A stretch of 64,000 nucleotides of DNA from Paenibacillus sp. FSL K6-0276 (GTDB lineage: Bacteria > Bacillota > Bacilli > Paenibacillales > Paenibacillaceae), in the NCBI RefSeq assembly GCF_037977235.1, contig NZ_CP150276.1, forward strand, positions 1,922,001-1,986,000, in the 5' to 3' direction. Below the pieces are notes generated by a model. That model ran no database searches. It was not told the origin of the DNA and saw only the letters and a list, made by a program, of their open reading frames with translations. A program made the position numbers and the translations under genes. This document shows, one piece after another, positions 1-8,722 of this stretch. The first letter of the stretch is position 1. Every line of letters begins with the position of its first letter.

Positions 1-213
1 AAGGCAGCCAAGGATATTACAGGAAATGACTATGTTGTAGATAATATGTCCACCTATTTTATTCGGCCGGTGCAGATCGAACACGCGATCGTTGTAATGC
101 CGAGATTGCTCGAAATTAGTCGTCGTACATGTAAGCTTGAAATAGAGATCAGCTATTTGGATACCCTGGTAGCGAAAGCTGTCCTAATGCTGCAATCCAT
201 TGATCACGGCTAA
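1..213 (+). CDS. ytoI: C-terminal end of a YtoI-like CBS/DRTGG/hot-dog protein (partial)
   Basis: Only the last 70 codons are present; the frame is open from base 1 to a TAA at 211-213. The visible peptide (it includes YFIRPVQIEHAIVVMPRLLE) has no motif that names it alone. The call rests on position: in Bacillus-type genomes ytoI, with CBS, DRTGG and thioesterase-like domains, lies beside ytpI, ytrI, ytrH and dnaE, all of which follow here. The visible part would be the terminal hot-dog fold, which is inference. It is convergent with ytpI. Exact function is unknown; the family is thought to bind nucleotides. Confidence 0.55.
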   Translation, partial: KAAKDITGNDYVVDNMSTYFIRPVQIEHAIVVMPRLLEISRRTCKLEIEISYLDTLVAKAVLMLQSIDHG

Positions 214-240
214 GACACAATGAATTATAAGCATGATAAA

Positions 241-280
241 TAGACTGCCCTCAACGATGATAGTGAGGGGAGTCTATTTT
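241..280 (+). terminator. Intrinsic terminator between ytoI and ytpI
   Basis: A 13-base arm at 241-253 pairs with 264-276 (one G.G mismatch), followed by TTTT. It sits between convergent genes; the reverse strand also has a short T-rich tail, so it may serve both. Confidence 0.8.
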
Positions 281-308
281 ATTCTTGTGATACTATCAGG
301 GGTATAGT

Positions 309-629
309 CTAGGTTTTCGACTGATGTTGTTCTTGGCTGCGGCTACGGCTGTAATAACTATAGCTGCGTAGTCCTGAGAAAATGTTGAACACACCGATCA
401 GAAGAAAGGCAGCTTCAACAATAATATTAACGGTGGAGCCACGAAACAGAAACATGGAAATCAGGGAAAGCGTTACGAGCATTGCGCCCAGCATCACATT
501 CATGACAGAGCGTTTCAGCCCTTTATCTTGGGGATTTAAGGCACGGCGAGAGGATAAGCTGAACACAGCGGCACCGATTACAAAGATCACCAGCAGGATA
601 AACAGTAAGTATTTGATAAATAAAACCAT
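309..629 (-). CDS. ytpI: YtpI-like small membrane protein
   Basis: A 106-residue hydrophobic protein with about three membrane segments (near residues 2-22, 44-62 and 67-87) and a polar, Ser/Arg/Gln-rich tail. Size and hydropathy match the YtpI family, and the neighbours ytoI and ytrI support this. The frame runs further upstream to a GTG at 680, but the ATG at 629 has an AAGGAG sequence ten bases upstream, and the shorter form matches the family length of about 100 residues. Function is not established; conservation next to spore genes is the only hint. Confidence 0.7.
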   Translation of the reverse strand: MVLFIKYLLFILLVIFVIGAAVFSLSSRRALNPQDKGLKRSVMNVMLGAMLVTLSLISMFLFRGSTVNIIVEAAFLLIGVFNIFSGLRSYSYYSRSRSQEQHQSKT

Positions 630-715
630 GGACAGCCAGCTCCTTATCATGTCGTGCAAAAGTCTTGAAGTAATTTCCACTTTTGTCTGTCCATTATTGT
701 ATCACACGATTGGTG

Positions 716-1243
716 TCAGCTGCGCTTAAAAGGACTGATTTCCACCCAGATTTGCAGGACGCCTTCCATGACGAGCATCGTCCGGATTTTGACAGAGTAT
801 TCCTTATCACGCACAATGTATAGCTTGCCGTCCAACAGTAGTCTAACCAGTTTGCTGTCTGTGTCAATGTCGAACATGCTACGGCCGCGCATAGGCTCCA
901 GGTCTGACCCCATTTGGCTTATAATTAATTTTACAGTTACGGGGTCAAGTGGGTTATCTTCTTTGGATTTGCTCTCCTCCGAACGGATTTTGATTTCTCT
1001 GATTACGGTAGAGGTATTATTGTATTTTTTGAGCGTCTGGATATCTTTCTGATACTGTTCAATTTGTACACGTAAGTCTTGATTATGCAGCCATAATACG
1101 TTATATCCTACATGGTAAATAGCATTGTATATCACGGCTCCCACGACGATCCCCAGCATGAATATAGCGGAAATTTGGGTGAATCTACGAAAACGACTGA
1201 ATGGTGGAACTCTCACTGGCGTTACCCCCTGCCGCACACCCAT
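716..1243 (-). CDS. ytrI: Sporulation membrane protein YtrI
   Basis: A 175-residue protein with a short basic N-terminus, one membrane span (about residues 24-43), a coiled-coil-like stretch (about 52-75, LHNQDLRVQIEQYQKDIQTL) and a C-terminal globular part, the layout of YtrI. In Bacillus it is a forespore/mother-cell membrane protein needed for efficient sporulation. The start used overlaps the end of ytrH by 22 bases; an internal GTG (VRVPPF) about ten codons in is the start seen in many relatives and is a real alternative. Its overlap with ytrH suggests one operon with translational coupling. Confidence 0.85.
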   Translation of the reverse strand: MGVRQGVTPVRVPPFSRFRRFTQISAIFMLGIVVGAVIYNAIYHVGYNVLWLHNQDLRVQIEQYQKDIQTLKKYNNTSTVIREIKIRSEESKSKEDNPLDPVTVKLIISQMGSDLEPMRGRSMFDIDTDSKLVRLLLDGKLYIVRDKEYSVKIRTMLVMEGVLQIWVEISPFKRS

Positions 1244-1545
1244 TTTACTAGCTCGCTGCCCATATGAGCGCCGAGAAAAGCGAAGGCAAGATACATGATT
1301 TGCTTGATGGCGGGGGAGAGGTTGCCTCCAATCATATTGCTTTCAATGACCCGTAAAGGGTCCATAGTACCCCCTACAGCGGCGGCAAGTGCCCATATTT
1401 TAATCCGGTCTGCTACATCTAGCATCGTTTGCGTCGGCGGTTGCAGGGATACTACGGCGCCGATTCCGCCGACCATAGCTCCGCCAAGTACGATGCCGAA
1501 GGCGATAAAGAAATCGAGGATCGCTTTGCTCATAAAAATGCTCAT
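1222..1545 (-). CDS. ytrH: Sporulation membrane protein YtrH
   Basis: A 107-residue, strongly hydrophobic protein with three probable membrane spans and the glycine-rich start typical of YtrH (FFIAFGIVLGGAMVGGIGAV). YtrH and YtrI are sporulation-specific membrane proteins made under sigma-E in Bacillus. It is first in the minus-strand pair ytrH-ytrI, divergent from dnaE. No sigma-E promoter was identified with confidence; the upstream region is occupied by a repeat element. Confidence 0.88.
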   Translation of the reverse strand: MSIFMSKAILDFFIAFGIVLGGAMVGGIGAVVSLQPPTQTMLDVADRIKIWALAAAVGGTMDPLRVIESNMIGGNLSPAIKQIMYLAFAFLGAHMGSELVKWVCGRG

Positions 1546-1660
1546 AAAGGCCCCTTCCCGGACGAGGCATCTATAAATGCTGCCTGTCCATGTGCTCTTA
1601 ATCCATTCTATGGGCGGGTCCCCCTTTAATATGATAAAATAGTTTCATCTTATAGTGCGA

Positions 1661-1827
1661 GTTCAAAAAGTACGGTTTTCAGCACCGAGAAGATTGAAAG
1701 AAGGTAGAAAATGAGGAGCGGAGCGTAGTGGAAGCTACGTGAGCACCGGAAGTTTCGCCTGAATTCAATATTCGATGTCGAGTAAGCTTCTTGGGTTACT
1801 TCGTGATCAAAAGCGGACTTTTTGAAC
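1661..1827. repeat. 167-bp MITE-like inverted-repeat element upstream of dnaE
   Basis: The ends match as inverted repeats: GTTCAAAAAGT at 1661-1671 and ACTTTTTGAAC at 1817-1827, with imperfect pairing continuing inward for about 15 more bases. An inner hairpin (CGTAG, six-base loop, CTACG) lies near 1726-1741. There is no open frame of note. It fills most of the 325-base ytrH-dnaE gap, so it probably supplies or displaces promoter sequence for both. Only one copy lies in this window; the family assignment is inference. Confidence 0.6.
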
Positions 1828-1870
1828 AACTATTTATGTTTGATTTTTGTAGTAGAAAGGAAGTGGGATA

Positions 1871-4800
1871 ATGAGCCCTTTCGTGCATTTGCATGTGCAC
1901 AGCGAATACAGTTTACTGGACGGGGCGGCGCGCATTACCGATCTCGTGCGTCGGGCCGGCGAATACGGCATGAAGTCGCTGGCGCTTACGGATCATGGAG
2001 TGATGTATGGGGCGATCCCCTTTTATAAAGCGTGTAAAGAGAATGGAATCAAGCCGATTATCGGCTGTGAAGCTTATTTAACCGCGGGCTCTCGACGTGA
2101 GCGAGGCAGTCGTAAAGATCAACCGATTTATCACCTGATTCTGCTCGTCAAGAATGAAACCGGCTACAAGAACCTGATGAAGCTGATCTCTATCGGCCAT
2201 CTGGAAGGCCATCACTATAAACCTCGTATTGATATGGAGGTTCTGGCCGCTCATTCCGAGGGGATTATCTGCCTCAGTGCCTGTCTTGGCGGCGAAGTGC
2301 CGCAGCATCTGTTGCATGGAAGAGATGACGAGGCGCGCAAGGCAGCGCTGCGATATAAGGAGATTTTTGGCGAAGACTTCTACCTAGAGCTTCAAGATCA
2401 CGGAATTTCCGAGCAAAAGCGAGTAAATCCGAAGCTGATCGCACTTGCCAAGGCCTGTGAGATCCCACTTGTAGCTACGAATGACGTTCATTATTTAGCC
2501 AAGGAAGATGCAGAGGTACAGGATGTTCTGATCTGTATTGGAACAGGTAAAACTGTGGATGATGAGGAACGGCTCAAGATCGGAACAGATCAACTGTTTC
2601 TAAAAAGTAGTGATCAGATGGCGGCGTTGTTCCCGCATGTGCCTGAAGCTATTAGTAACACGTTATTGATCGCAGAAAAATGTAATTTGGAGCTTACCTT
2701 CGGTCAACATATTCTGCCTGCATATTCACCCATTCCAGAAGGTAAGGACTCCGCTGCTTATTTGCGAGAGTTGTGCTTTAAAGGGCTTGAAGAACGATAT
2801 ATAGACACACCGCTTTGGGCATCGTCTGAGCAAAGAGAGACCGCTGAGAAGCGTCTTGCCTATGAGCTTGGCGTCATCGAGAATATGGGGTTTAGCGATT
2901 ATTTTCTAATTGTGTGGGATTTTATCGCTTATTGTCATCGTCAGGGGATTGCTACTGGGCCAGGTCGGGGTTCCTCCGCGGGGAGTCTTACCGCTTACTC
3001 CCTACGAATCACCGATGTAGATCCGATTAAGTATAATTTGCTCTTTGAACGTTTCTTAAATCCAGAACGGATCACGATGCCAGATATTGATATCGATTTT
3101 AGTGATGAGCGTCGTGACGAGGTTATTAGTTATGTGGTGGAGAAATACGGCAAAGAACATGTGGCACAGATTATTACGTTCGGAACCATGGCTGCAAGGG
3201 CTGCGGTTCGTGATGTGGGTAGGGTGCTGAATTTACCTTATAACGAGGTAGATAAAGCTGCCAAGCTCATCCCAGGACAACTGGGCATCAGCCTTGCTAG
3301 AGCGCTTGAGACTACGCCAGACCTTAAAGCGCTGTATGACAGTAATCCTAAGATCAAAGGCTTGCTGGATATGGCAATGAAAGTGGAAGGTATGCCTCGC
3401 CATGCTTCGACACATGCTGCCGGGGTTGTCATTTCCAAAGGTCCACTAACCGATGCTGTACCCCTTCAGGAGGGCAACGAAAGTACAGCATTAACTCAAT
3501 ACTCTATGGAGCATTTGGAGAGTGTTGGGCTGCTGAAGATGGATTTTCTGGGACTGCGCACCTTGTCTATTATTGAGCGCTGTATGAATTCGATTAAAGA
3601 AATGAGTGGCAGTGTTCCAGATTTCCGTATCGTGCCTGATAACGATCCAGCCACATATGAGATGCTTGGTGCAGGCGAGACAACAGGGGTCTTCCAACTG
3701 GAGTCGGCAGGCGTGCGACGTGTGCTTAAAGATTTGAAACCTAACGGTTTTGAAGATATTGTATCGGTTCTAGCACTGTATCGTCCGGGTCCGATGGAGT
3801 TTATCCCGAAATATATAGCAGGCAAGCACGGTCAGATTGAAGTAGAGTATCCGCATCCTGATCTGGAACCTATATTAGCGGATACCTTTGGGATTATTGT
3901 TTATCAGGAACAGATCATGCAGATTGCTTCGCTTATGGCCGGATTCTCACTTGGTGAAGCGGATCTACTCCGCCGGGCGGTCTCTAAGAAGAAACGCGAG
4001 ACGCTGGATAAGGAACGAAGCCATTTTGTACAGGGTAGCTTACAGCAGGGGTATAACGAAAATGATGCGAATGCCGTCTACGATATGATTGTGCGGTTTG
4101 CCGATTACGGATTCCCACGTGCCCATGCTGCAGCTTATGGAGTATTGGCTTTTCAGACGGCTTATCTCAAGGCACATTATCCGGTTCAGTTTATGGCTTC
4201 CATGCTGACCGCTGTGATGGGCACCCACCGTAAGGTGGCGGAATATGTGTTGGACTGCCGCCGCACGGGCATCGGCGTGTTACCGCCGGATGTGAACGAG
4301 AGCGGCGTACTATTTACTCCGGTTCCTGGCGAAGAACAGGGAACCGGGCATATCCGCTTTGGGCTCGCAGCGATTAAGAACGTCGGCACACTTGCAGTAG
4401 AGAACATTATGTCGGTCCGCAAGGAGCGACCGTTCGACAGTCTACTTGATTTCTGTCGACGTGTGGATCTGCGGGTCTGCAATAAGCGGGTAGTGGAGTC
4501 TTTGCTTCAGGCAGGCGCTTTTGACTGTCTGCCGGGTCACCGAGCCCAGTTGCTGGCTATGCTGGACGAGACTGTTGACGCCGCGCTGAAATGGCGCAAG
4601 GAGCGGGATGAACTGCAAATCCAGTTGTTCGATGATTTGGTGGAGACGCCGAACTGGGAGATTCGGTATCCGGATATCCCTAAGTTCACAGTAGGACAGC
4701 AGCTGGAGATGGAACGTGAGCTACTGGGGTTGTATCTTTCGGGTCATCCGCTCGACGATAGCGCCGAGCTGCTTGAAGAGCCTGGGATGCAGCGGCTAAT

Positions 4801-5512
4801 GGATCTTGGTGAAGCTGCGGATGAGAGCCAGACGGTTACGGCTGGAATGGTCGTATCCGTTAAGGAAATTACGACAAAGCAGGGGAAATCGATGGCTTTC
4901 ATCGAATGGGAAGATCAGATCGAGCGCTGCGAGGTCGTGCTCTTTCCTGAGGTGTGGAAGCGGAGCCGCAGCTTAATTGCCAAAGGCGCGCTGTTGGCCT
5001 TGCGCGCTAAGGTGCAGCAGGAGGACGAAGGCTTCAAGCTGCTGGCCGAGGAAGTGGCGATGCTATCCGCGGAGACCCTCCGCGGCCTGCTGCAGCGCCG
5101 TAGTGCCGCCGCGTCCCGCTCGTATAGCGCGGGACGCTCGGCCTCAGCAGGAGCTGCGCCGCCGCGCGGCGCAGCTCCTGCTTCGCGGGCCAGCGGTGCC
5201 TCCACTGGCACCGCTGGCAGACCTGCAGGCGGCGCTGCTGCGCCTGCAATACCTGCACCGGCCGCTGCGCCAGCGCCGGCCTCAGGCCAGCGTGTCTTTA
5301 TCAAGATCACGCCGGCCGCCGAGAATGCTGCGCAGCTGTCGCGCCTGAAGGAGCTGCTGCAGAATCATCCAGGTCCAGTAGCGACGATTCTGTTCTATGA
5401 ACGGGATCAGAAGCTTCTGGCCCTTAGCGATAACTATCGAATTAAGCCTACCGAGGAGCTGTTCGCGGCTATCGAGGCGATGCTGGGCGTAGGTACCGTA
5501 AGAATAAAATAA
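1871..5512 (+). CDS. dnaE: DNA polymerase III alpha subunit DnaE
   Basis: A 1213-residue C-family replicative polymerase. It begins with the PHP domain (HLHVHSEYSLLDG) and carries the catalytic carboxylates in PDIDIDFSDERR (D405, D407) and KMDFLGL (D558). A helix-hairpin-helix region and an OB-fold follow at about 970-1075. In Firmicutes DnaE extends primers before PolC takes over. The start has AAAGGAAGTGGGATA upstream. Residues about 1077-1138 form an Ala/Pro/Ser-rich linker, unusual for the family and encoded by GC-rich palindromes, then a roughly 70-residue folded-looking tail (from QRVFIKITPAAEN) ends the protein. Confidence 0.98.
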   Translation: MSPFVHLHVHSEYSLLDGAARITDLVRRAGEYGMKSLALTDHGVMYGAIPFYKACKENGIKPIIGCEAYLTAGSRRERGSRKDQPIYHLILLVKNETGYKNLMKLISIGHLEGHHYKPRIDMEVLAAHSEGIICLSACLGGEVPQHLLHGRDDEARKAALRYKEIFGEDFYLELQDHGISEQKRVNPKLIALAKACEIPLVATNDVHYLAKEDAEVQDVLICIGTGKTVDDEERLKIGTDQLFLKSSDQMAALFPHVPEAISNTLLIAEKCNLELTFGQHILPAYSPIPEGKDSAAYLRELCFKGLEERYIDTPLWASSEQRETAEKRLAYELGVIENMGFSDYFLIVWDFIAYCHRQGIATGPGRGSSAGSLTAYSLRITDVDPIKYNLLFERFLNPERITMPDIDIDFSDERRDEVISYVVEKYGKEHVAQIITFGTMAARAAVRDVGRVLNLPYNEVDKAAKLIPGQLGISLARALETTPDLKALYDSNPKIKGLLDMAMKVEGMPRHASTHAAGVVISKGPLTDAVPLQEGNESTALTQYSMEHLESVGLLKMDFLGLRTLSIIERCMNSIKEMSGSVPDFRIVPDNDPATYEMLGAGETTGVFQLESAGVRRVLKDLKPNGFEDIVSVLALYRPGPMEFIPKYIAGKHGQIEVEYPHPDLEPILADTFGIIVYQEQIMQIASLMAGFSLGEADLLRRAVSKKKRETLDKERSHFVQGSLQQGYNENDANAVYDMIVRFADYGFPRAHAAAYGVLAFQTAYLKAHYPVQFMASMLTAVMGTHRKVAEYVLDCRRTGIGVLPPDVNESGVLFTPVPGEEQGTGHIRFGLAAIKNVGTLAVENIMSVRKERPFDSLLDFCRRVDLRVCNKRVVESLLQAGAFDCLPGHRAQLLAMLDETVDAALKWRKERDELQIQLFDDLVETPNWEIRYPDIPKFTVGQQLEMERELLGLYLSGHPLDDSAELLEEPGMQRLMDLGEAADESQTVTAGMVVSVKEITTKQGKSMAFIEWEDQIERCEVVLFPEVWKRSRSLIAKGALLALRAKVQQEDEGFKLLAEEVAMLSAETLRGLLQRRSAAASRSYSAGRSASAGAAPPRGAAPASRASGASTGTAGRPAGGAAAPAIPAPAAAPAPASGQRVFIKITPAAENAAQLSRLKELLQNHPGPVATILFYERDQKLLALSDNYRIKPTEELFAAIEAMLGVGTVRIK
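5111..5217. repeat. Three consecutive palindromes inside dnaE linker coding region
   Basis: Three perfect hairpins follow one another: 9-bp arms at 5111-5119/5129-5137; 16-bp arms at 5147-5162/5166-5181 around a three-base loop; 11-bp arms at 5190-5200/5207-5217. A fourth, weaker one (GCAGGCG/CGCCTGC) follows near 5225-5247. They encode the low-complexity linker of DnaE and keep the frame. Confidence 0.85.
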
Positions 5513-5586
5513 GAACAATTCCTCCCTTTTCCGCATACATTAGGAAACCACAGGGCGAATCCCTGTACGGAAAGGGGAATCACATC

Positions 5587-6084
5587 ATGTCCTATCAAAT
5601 GGCAGTAGATCTGTTGGAACGTAGAGGCGTATCACTTTCTTCCATTGCTGAAATCGTATATATTTTACAATCGGTTTATTATCCCGGTTTATCCAAGGAA
5701 GAATGCTTTTCCAGTGTGAAGTCTGTTCTGGGAAAAAGAGAAGTGCAGTACACGTTAATGACGGGGATTGCACTTGATGAACTGGCAGAGAAAAGACTGC
5801 TTCCGCAGCCGCTCCAGGCAGTTATGGAGGCGGATGAATCACTTTATGGAGCGGACGAGACTCTAGCGCTTGGTATCACAGGGGTTTATGGGATGATCGG
5901 ACTGACAGGATTTGGGTACTTGGACAAAATAAAACTTGGTATCATTGGTGAATTGAACGATGATAAGGGTAGTATTCACGTGTTCTTAGATGATCTTGTT
6001 GCGGGTATCGCGGCAGCTGCTTCTGCTAGAATTGCACATCGGCATGAAGGAGCAAAAGTATATCCTCTAGTCACGGACAAGTAA
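5587..6084 (+). CDS. Phosphatidylglycerophosphatase A family protein (YutG-like)
   Basis: A 165-residue protein of the PgpA/YutG family, which dephosphorylates phosphatidylglycerophosphate to phosphatidylglycerol in membrane lipid synthesis. The stretch GVYGMIGLTGFGYLDKIKLG and the C-terminal FLDDLVAGIAAA fit the soluble YutG-like branch, which starts with a roughly 60-residue helical extension (MAVDLLERRGV). GGAAAGGGG lies before the ATG. It follows dnaE after a 74-base gap and may share its transcript. Enzyme activity is inferred from family only. Confidence 0.8.
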   Translation: MSYQMAVDLLERRGVSLSSIAEIVYILQSVYYPGLSKEECFSSVKSVLGKREVQYTLMTGIALDELAEKRLLPQPLQAVMEADESLYGADETLALGITGVYGMIGLTGFGYLDKIKLGIIGELNDDKGSIHVFLDDLVAGIAAAASARIAHRHEGAKVYPLVTDK

Positions 6085-6148
6085 TAATTAACCCTATTTA
6101 TTTCGTTAGAACGAGTTCCTCAGTCTTGCTTCCTTTCCCCTACTCCTG

Positions 6149-6178
6149 TTGCGGGAAAAAAGAAAACTGTGTTATCAT
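6149..6178 (+). promoter_or_regulatory. Possible sigma-A promoter of the small gene-accDA operon
   Basis: TTGCGG at 6149-6154 and TATCAT at 6173-6178 are 18 bases apart, about 55 bases before the small ORF that leads accDA. The match is partial, so this is tentative. Confidence 0.4.
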
Positions 6179-6233
6179 AATTCCATTATACGGGATACGG
6201 CTGGGAATTAAGATTGGGGAGGCCTTGCAAGGC

Positions 6234-6422
6234 ATGTGGACGGTAATATATATCGCGCCGACCGCCAAAGTGGCGGATATGATTAAGAGTAAGCTGACTG
6301 AAGAAGGTTTTTTGATAAAATGCCGTCCAATCAATATGTCCAAGCAGCAGTTTGAGATATTGGTTCCTTCGGGTGAACTGGAGGAAGTACAGGAAGTCCT
6401 TAATCTTATTCTGCATCCCTGA
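6234..6422 (+). CDS. Small conserved protein upstream of accD, function unknown
   Basis: A 62-residue protein starting MWTVIYIAPTAKVADMIKSK and containing SKQQFEILVPSGELEEVQ. The alternating hydrophobic pattern suggests a small alpha/beta fold like the DUF2007-type putative signalling domains, which is a tentative match. The frame is open upstream to 6126, but the ATG at 6234 has GGGGAGG ahead of it and the extra upstream residues look non-coding. It precedes accD by 72 bases, so it may be co-transcribed with the carboxyltransferase genes. No function is claimed. Confidence 0.65.
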   Translation: MWTVIYIAPTAKVADMIKSKLTEEGFLIKCRPINMSKQQFEILVPSGELEEVQEVLNLILHP

Positions 6423-6494
6423 ATTTCTATCAAGAGAAAAGTCATGACAGCGGCAAGCTGCATAACGCAAATAAACGGCTGAAGAGGTGCGGGT

Positions 6495-7388
6495 GTGTTC
6501 AAAGATTTATTTCAGAAGAAACGGAAGTACGCGACTATTCCTTCAGAACGTCTGGAGCGGAGCGGCGGGCCTGCAGAAGGCGAACGCCCCAAACGGGAAA
6601 TACCTGAAGGATTAATGAGTAAATGTAACAAATGCGGAACGATCCAGTATAGTAAGGAATTGGAAAAGAATCTAAAGGTATGTCCTACTTGTGGTCATCA
6701 TTTGCGCTTGAACGCTGTAGAGCGTATTGCTATGACGTTAGACCCAGAGGGCTTTATTGAGTTTGACAGTGAAATGTATTCTATAGATCCACTGAAATTC
6801 CCGGGTTATGCCTCTAAACTGGAGCAACAGCAACTTAAATCGGGACAAACTGATGCCGTGATTACGGGACAGGGATCTATTGGCGGACATCCAGTTATCG
6901 TAGCTGTGATGAATTTTGAATTTTTCTCGGGCAGTATGGGATCTGTAGTAGGTGAGAAGATTACCCGAGCGATTGAAGAAGCCACGGAGAAGCAGCTTCC
7001 ACTCCTTATTTTCTCTACTTCAGGCGGAGCGAGAATGCAGGAGAGTATTCTAAGTCTTATGCAAATGGCGAAGACCAGTGCAGCGCTTGCTCGTTTCAAT
7101 GAAGTGGGCGGTCTTTATATTTCTATAATTACAGATCCGACAACCGGCGGAGTATCTGCGAGTTTTGCTAGTCTTGGTGATATTATTATTGCAGAGCCTG
7201 GGGCGGTATTCGGTTTCGCAGGACGTATAGTCATTGAACAGACGATTCGCCAGAAGCTTCCGGATGATTTCCAGACGGCTGAATTTAATCTGCAGCATGG
7301 CTTGATTGATATGGTTGTGCACCGTAAAGAAATGCGTGCCACACTGACCAAAATTTTGGAAATGCATGATGTGAAAGGGGGATTTTAG
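6495..7388 (+). CDS. accD: Acetyl-CoA carboxylase carboxyltransferase subunit beta
   Basis: A 297-residue AccD. The N-terminal zinc ribbon is intact, with C44, C47, C63 and C66 (CNKCG and CPTCGHH), followed by the crotonase-like carboxyltransferase fold with SGGARMQES and [10 protein letters not shown]. With AccA it transfers CO2 from carboxybiotin to acetyl-CoA, making malonyl-CoA for fatty acid synthesis. It starts with GTG after GAAGAGGTGC. accA follows after a single base, so the two are translated as a coupled pair. A biotin carboxylase and carrier are not in the window. Confidence 0.97.
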   Translation: MFKDLFQKKRKYATIPSERLERSGGPAEGERPKREIPEGLMSKCNKCGTIQYSKELEKNLKVCPTCGHHLRLNAVERIAMTLDPEGFIEFDSEMYSIDPLKFPGYASKLEQQQLKSGQTDAVITGQGSIGGHPVIVAVMNFEFFSGSMGSVVGEKITRAIEEATEKQLPLLIFSTSGGARMQESILSLMQMAKTSAALARFNEVGGLYISIITDPTTGGVSASFASLGDIIIAEPGAVFGFAGRIVIEQTIRQKLPDDFQTAEFNLQHGLIDMVVHRKEMRATLTKILEMHDVKGGF

Positions 7389-7389
7389 G

Positions 7390-8391
7390 TTGGCAGGAGA
7401 GTTGCCTTTTGAAATGCCTCTGGTTGAAATGCGCAAGAAAATTGCCGAGCTAAAGCAGTTTGGCGAAGAGAAGGGTATTGATTTTACGGATGAGGTAGCA
7501 AGGCTGGAAGAACGGTACCGTGTGCTTGAGGAAGAAGTATATTCTAATATCTCTCCTTCCCAAAAAATGCATCTAGCCAGACATCAAGGACGTCCGACTT
7601 CCCTTGATCTTATGAACCAGATCTTCACAGATTTTATTGAGCTACACGGTGATCGAATGTATGGGGATGATCTTGCTATTGTAGGCGGTATCGCCAAACT
7701 GAATGGCGTCCCGGTTACGGTTATTGGTCAACAGCGCGGTAAAGATACAAAAGAGAATATTTTACGCTTTTTCGGCAGTGCACACCCTGAGGGCTTCCGT
7801 AAAGCGTTGCGTCTGATGCAGCAAGCGGACAAGTTCAAACGTCCCATTATAACCTTCGTGGATACGAAAGGTGCATATCCAGGCAATACAGCTGAGGAAA
7901 GAGGCCAGTCTGAGGCGATTGCCCGTAATCTGCGTGAAATGTCTCAGTTTGGTGTTCCTGTAATCTGTGTTGTCATCGGAGAAGGCGGAAGTGGTGGAGC
8001 ACTAGCACTGGCAGTTGGTAATAGAGTGCTTATGCTGGAGCATGCCATCTATTCCGTAATATCCCCTAACGGTGCTGCTTCGATTCTATGGAAGGATGCT
8101 TCGAAGGCTGATCAAGCGGCGGAAGCCATGAAGATAACGGCATCTGATCTGCTTGAAATGGAAGTCATTGAAGAGATCGTTCCTGAGCCAAAAGGTGGCG
8201 CTCATCGTGATTACGAAGCTACGGCAGCTGCAATTAAGGATGCGTTATGGCGTCATTTGCAGGAGCTAATTCCTCTGAATAGAGCGGAATTGAAAGAAGA
8301 TCGTTATCGTAAATTCCGTAAAATTGGTGAGTTTGCAGAAGTCCAGCAAGAGCAGATTTTCCTTGAAGAAGAAGTGGAATCGGAAGTGTAA
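7390..8391 (+). CDS. accA: Acetyl-CoA carboxylase carboxyltransferase subunit alpha
   Basis: A 333-residue AccA, near the usual 315-325. It has the long N-terminal helix pair, then the crotonase fold with [11 protein letters not shown], the oxyanion segment [14 protein letters not shown] and the AccA end segment [16 protein letters not shown]. It forms the alpha2beta2 carboxyltransferase with AccD. The start is TTG at 7390, one base after the accD stop, with AAAGGGGG ahead of it inside accD. A strong terminator follows, so the operon ends here; the pfkA gene expected next in Bacillus order is absent. Confidence 0.97.
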   Translation: MAGELPFEMPLVEMRKKIAELKQFGEEKGIDFTDEVARLEERYRVLEEEVYSNISPSQKMHLARHQGRPTSLDLMNQIFTDFIELHGDRMYGDDLAIVGGIAKLNGVPVTVIGQQRGKDTKENILRFFGSAHPEGFRKALRLMQQADKFKRPIITFVDTKGAYPGNTAEERGQSEAIARNLREMSQFGVPVICVVIGEGGSGGALALAVGNRVLMLEHAIYSVISPNGAASILWKDASKADQAAEAMKITASDLLEMEVIEEIVPEPKGGAHRDYEATAAAIKDALWRHLQELIPLNRAELKEDRYRKFRKIGEFAEVQQEQIFLEEEVESEV

Positions 8392-8479
8392 GAAGTGCTT
8401 TACCATTTGCACTTTAAGACATATAACCATACTTAGTGGACCATATTGAATTTAGTGTAAATTATACATTTTATTGGAA

Positions 8480-8523
8480 TTAAAATAATCTCGACTCACT
8501 GCCGGGATTATTTTAATTTTTTT
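8480..8523 (+). terminator. Terminator after accA
   Basis: An 11-bp perfect stem (8480-8490 with 8506-8516) followed by seven T. It lies in the 331-base accA-pyk gap; the remaining roughly 200 bases are AT-rich leader of pyk with no open frame or clear promoter that I could fix. Confidence 0.9.
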
Positions 8524-8722
8524 GTGCGTTCAGATAATTCGAGCTTAAATTACATCCAAAAGAGCCTACAACATTGATTTTGTGTCTAAGTTGCAGTAAT
8601 ATTCATAAGGGCGTAGTTAAAGGCACATGTGACAAAGTTCCTATTTAATTAGTTAGCCTTGTAGTAGATTTTGTAGTTGGAAAAAGTGAGACAGAGAGAA
8701 CGAAAAAACGGAGGAAAACCTA

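Noticed and set aside
4915..5348. Several Ala/Arg-rich frames in the dnaE linker region
   Set aside because: GC-rich palindromes leave all frames open there; DnaE is the supported reading.
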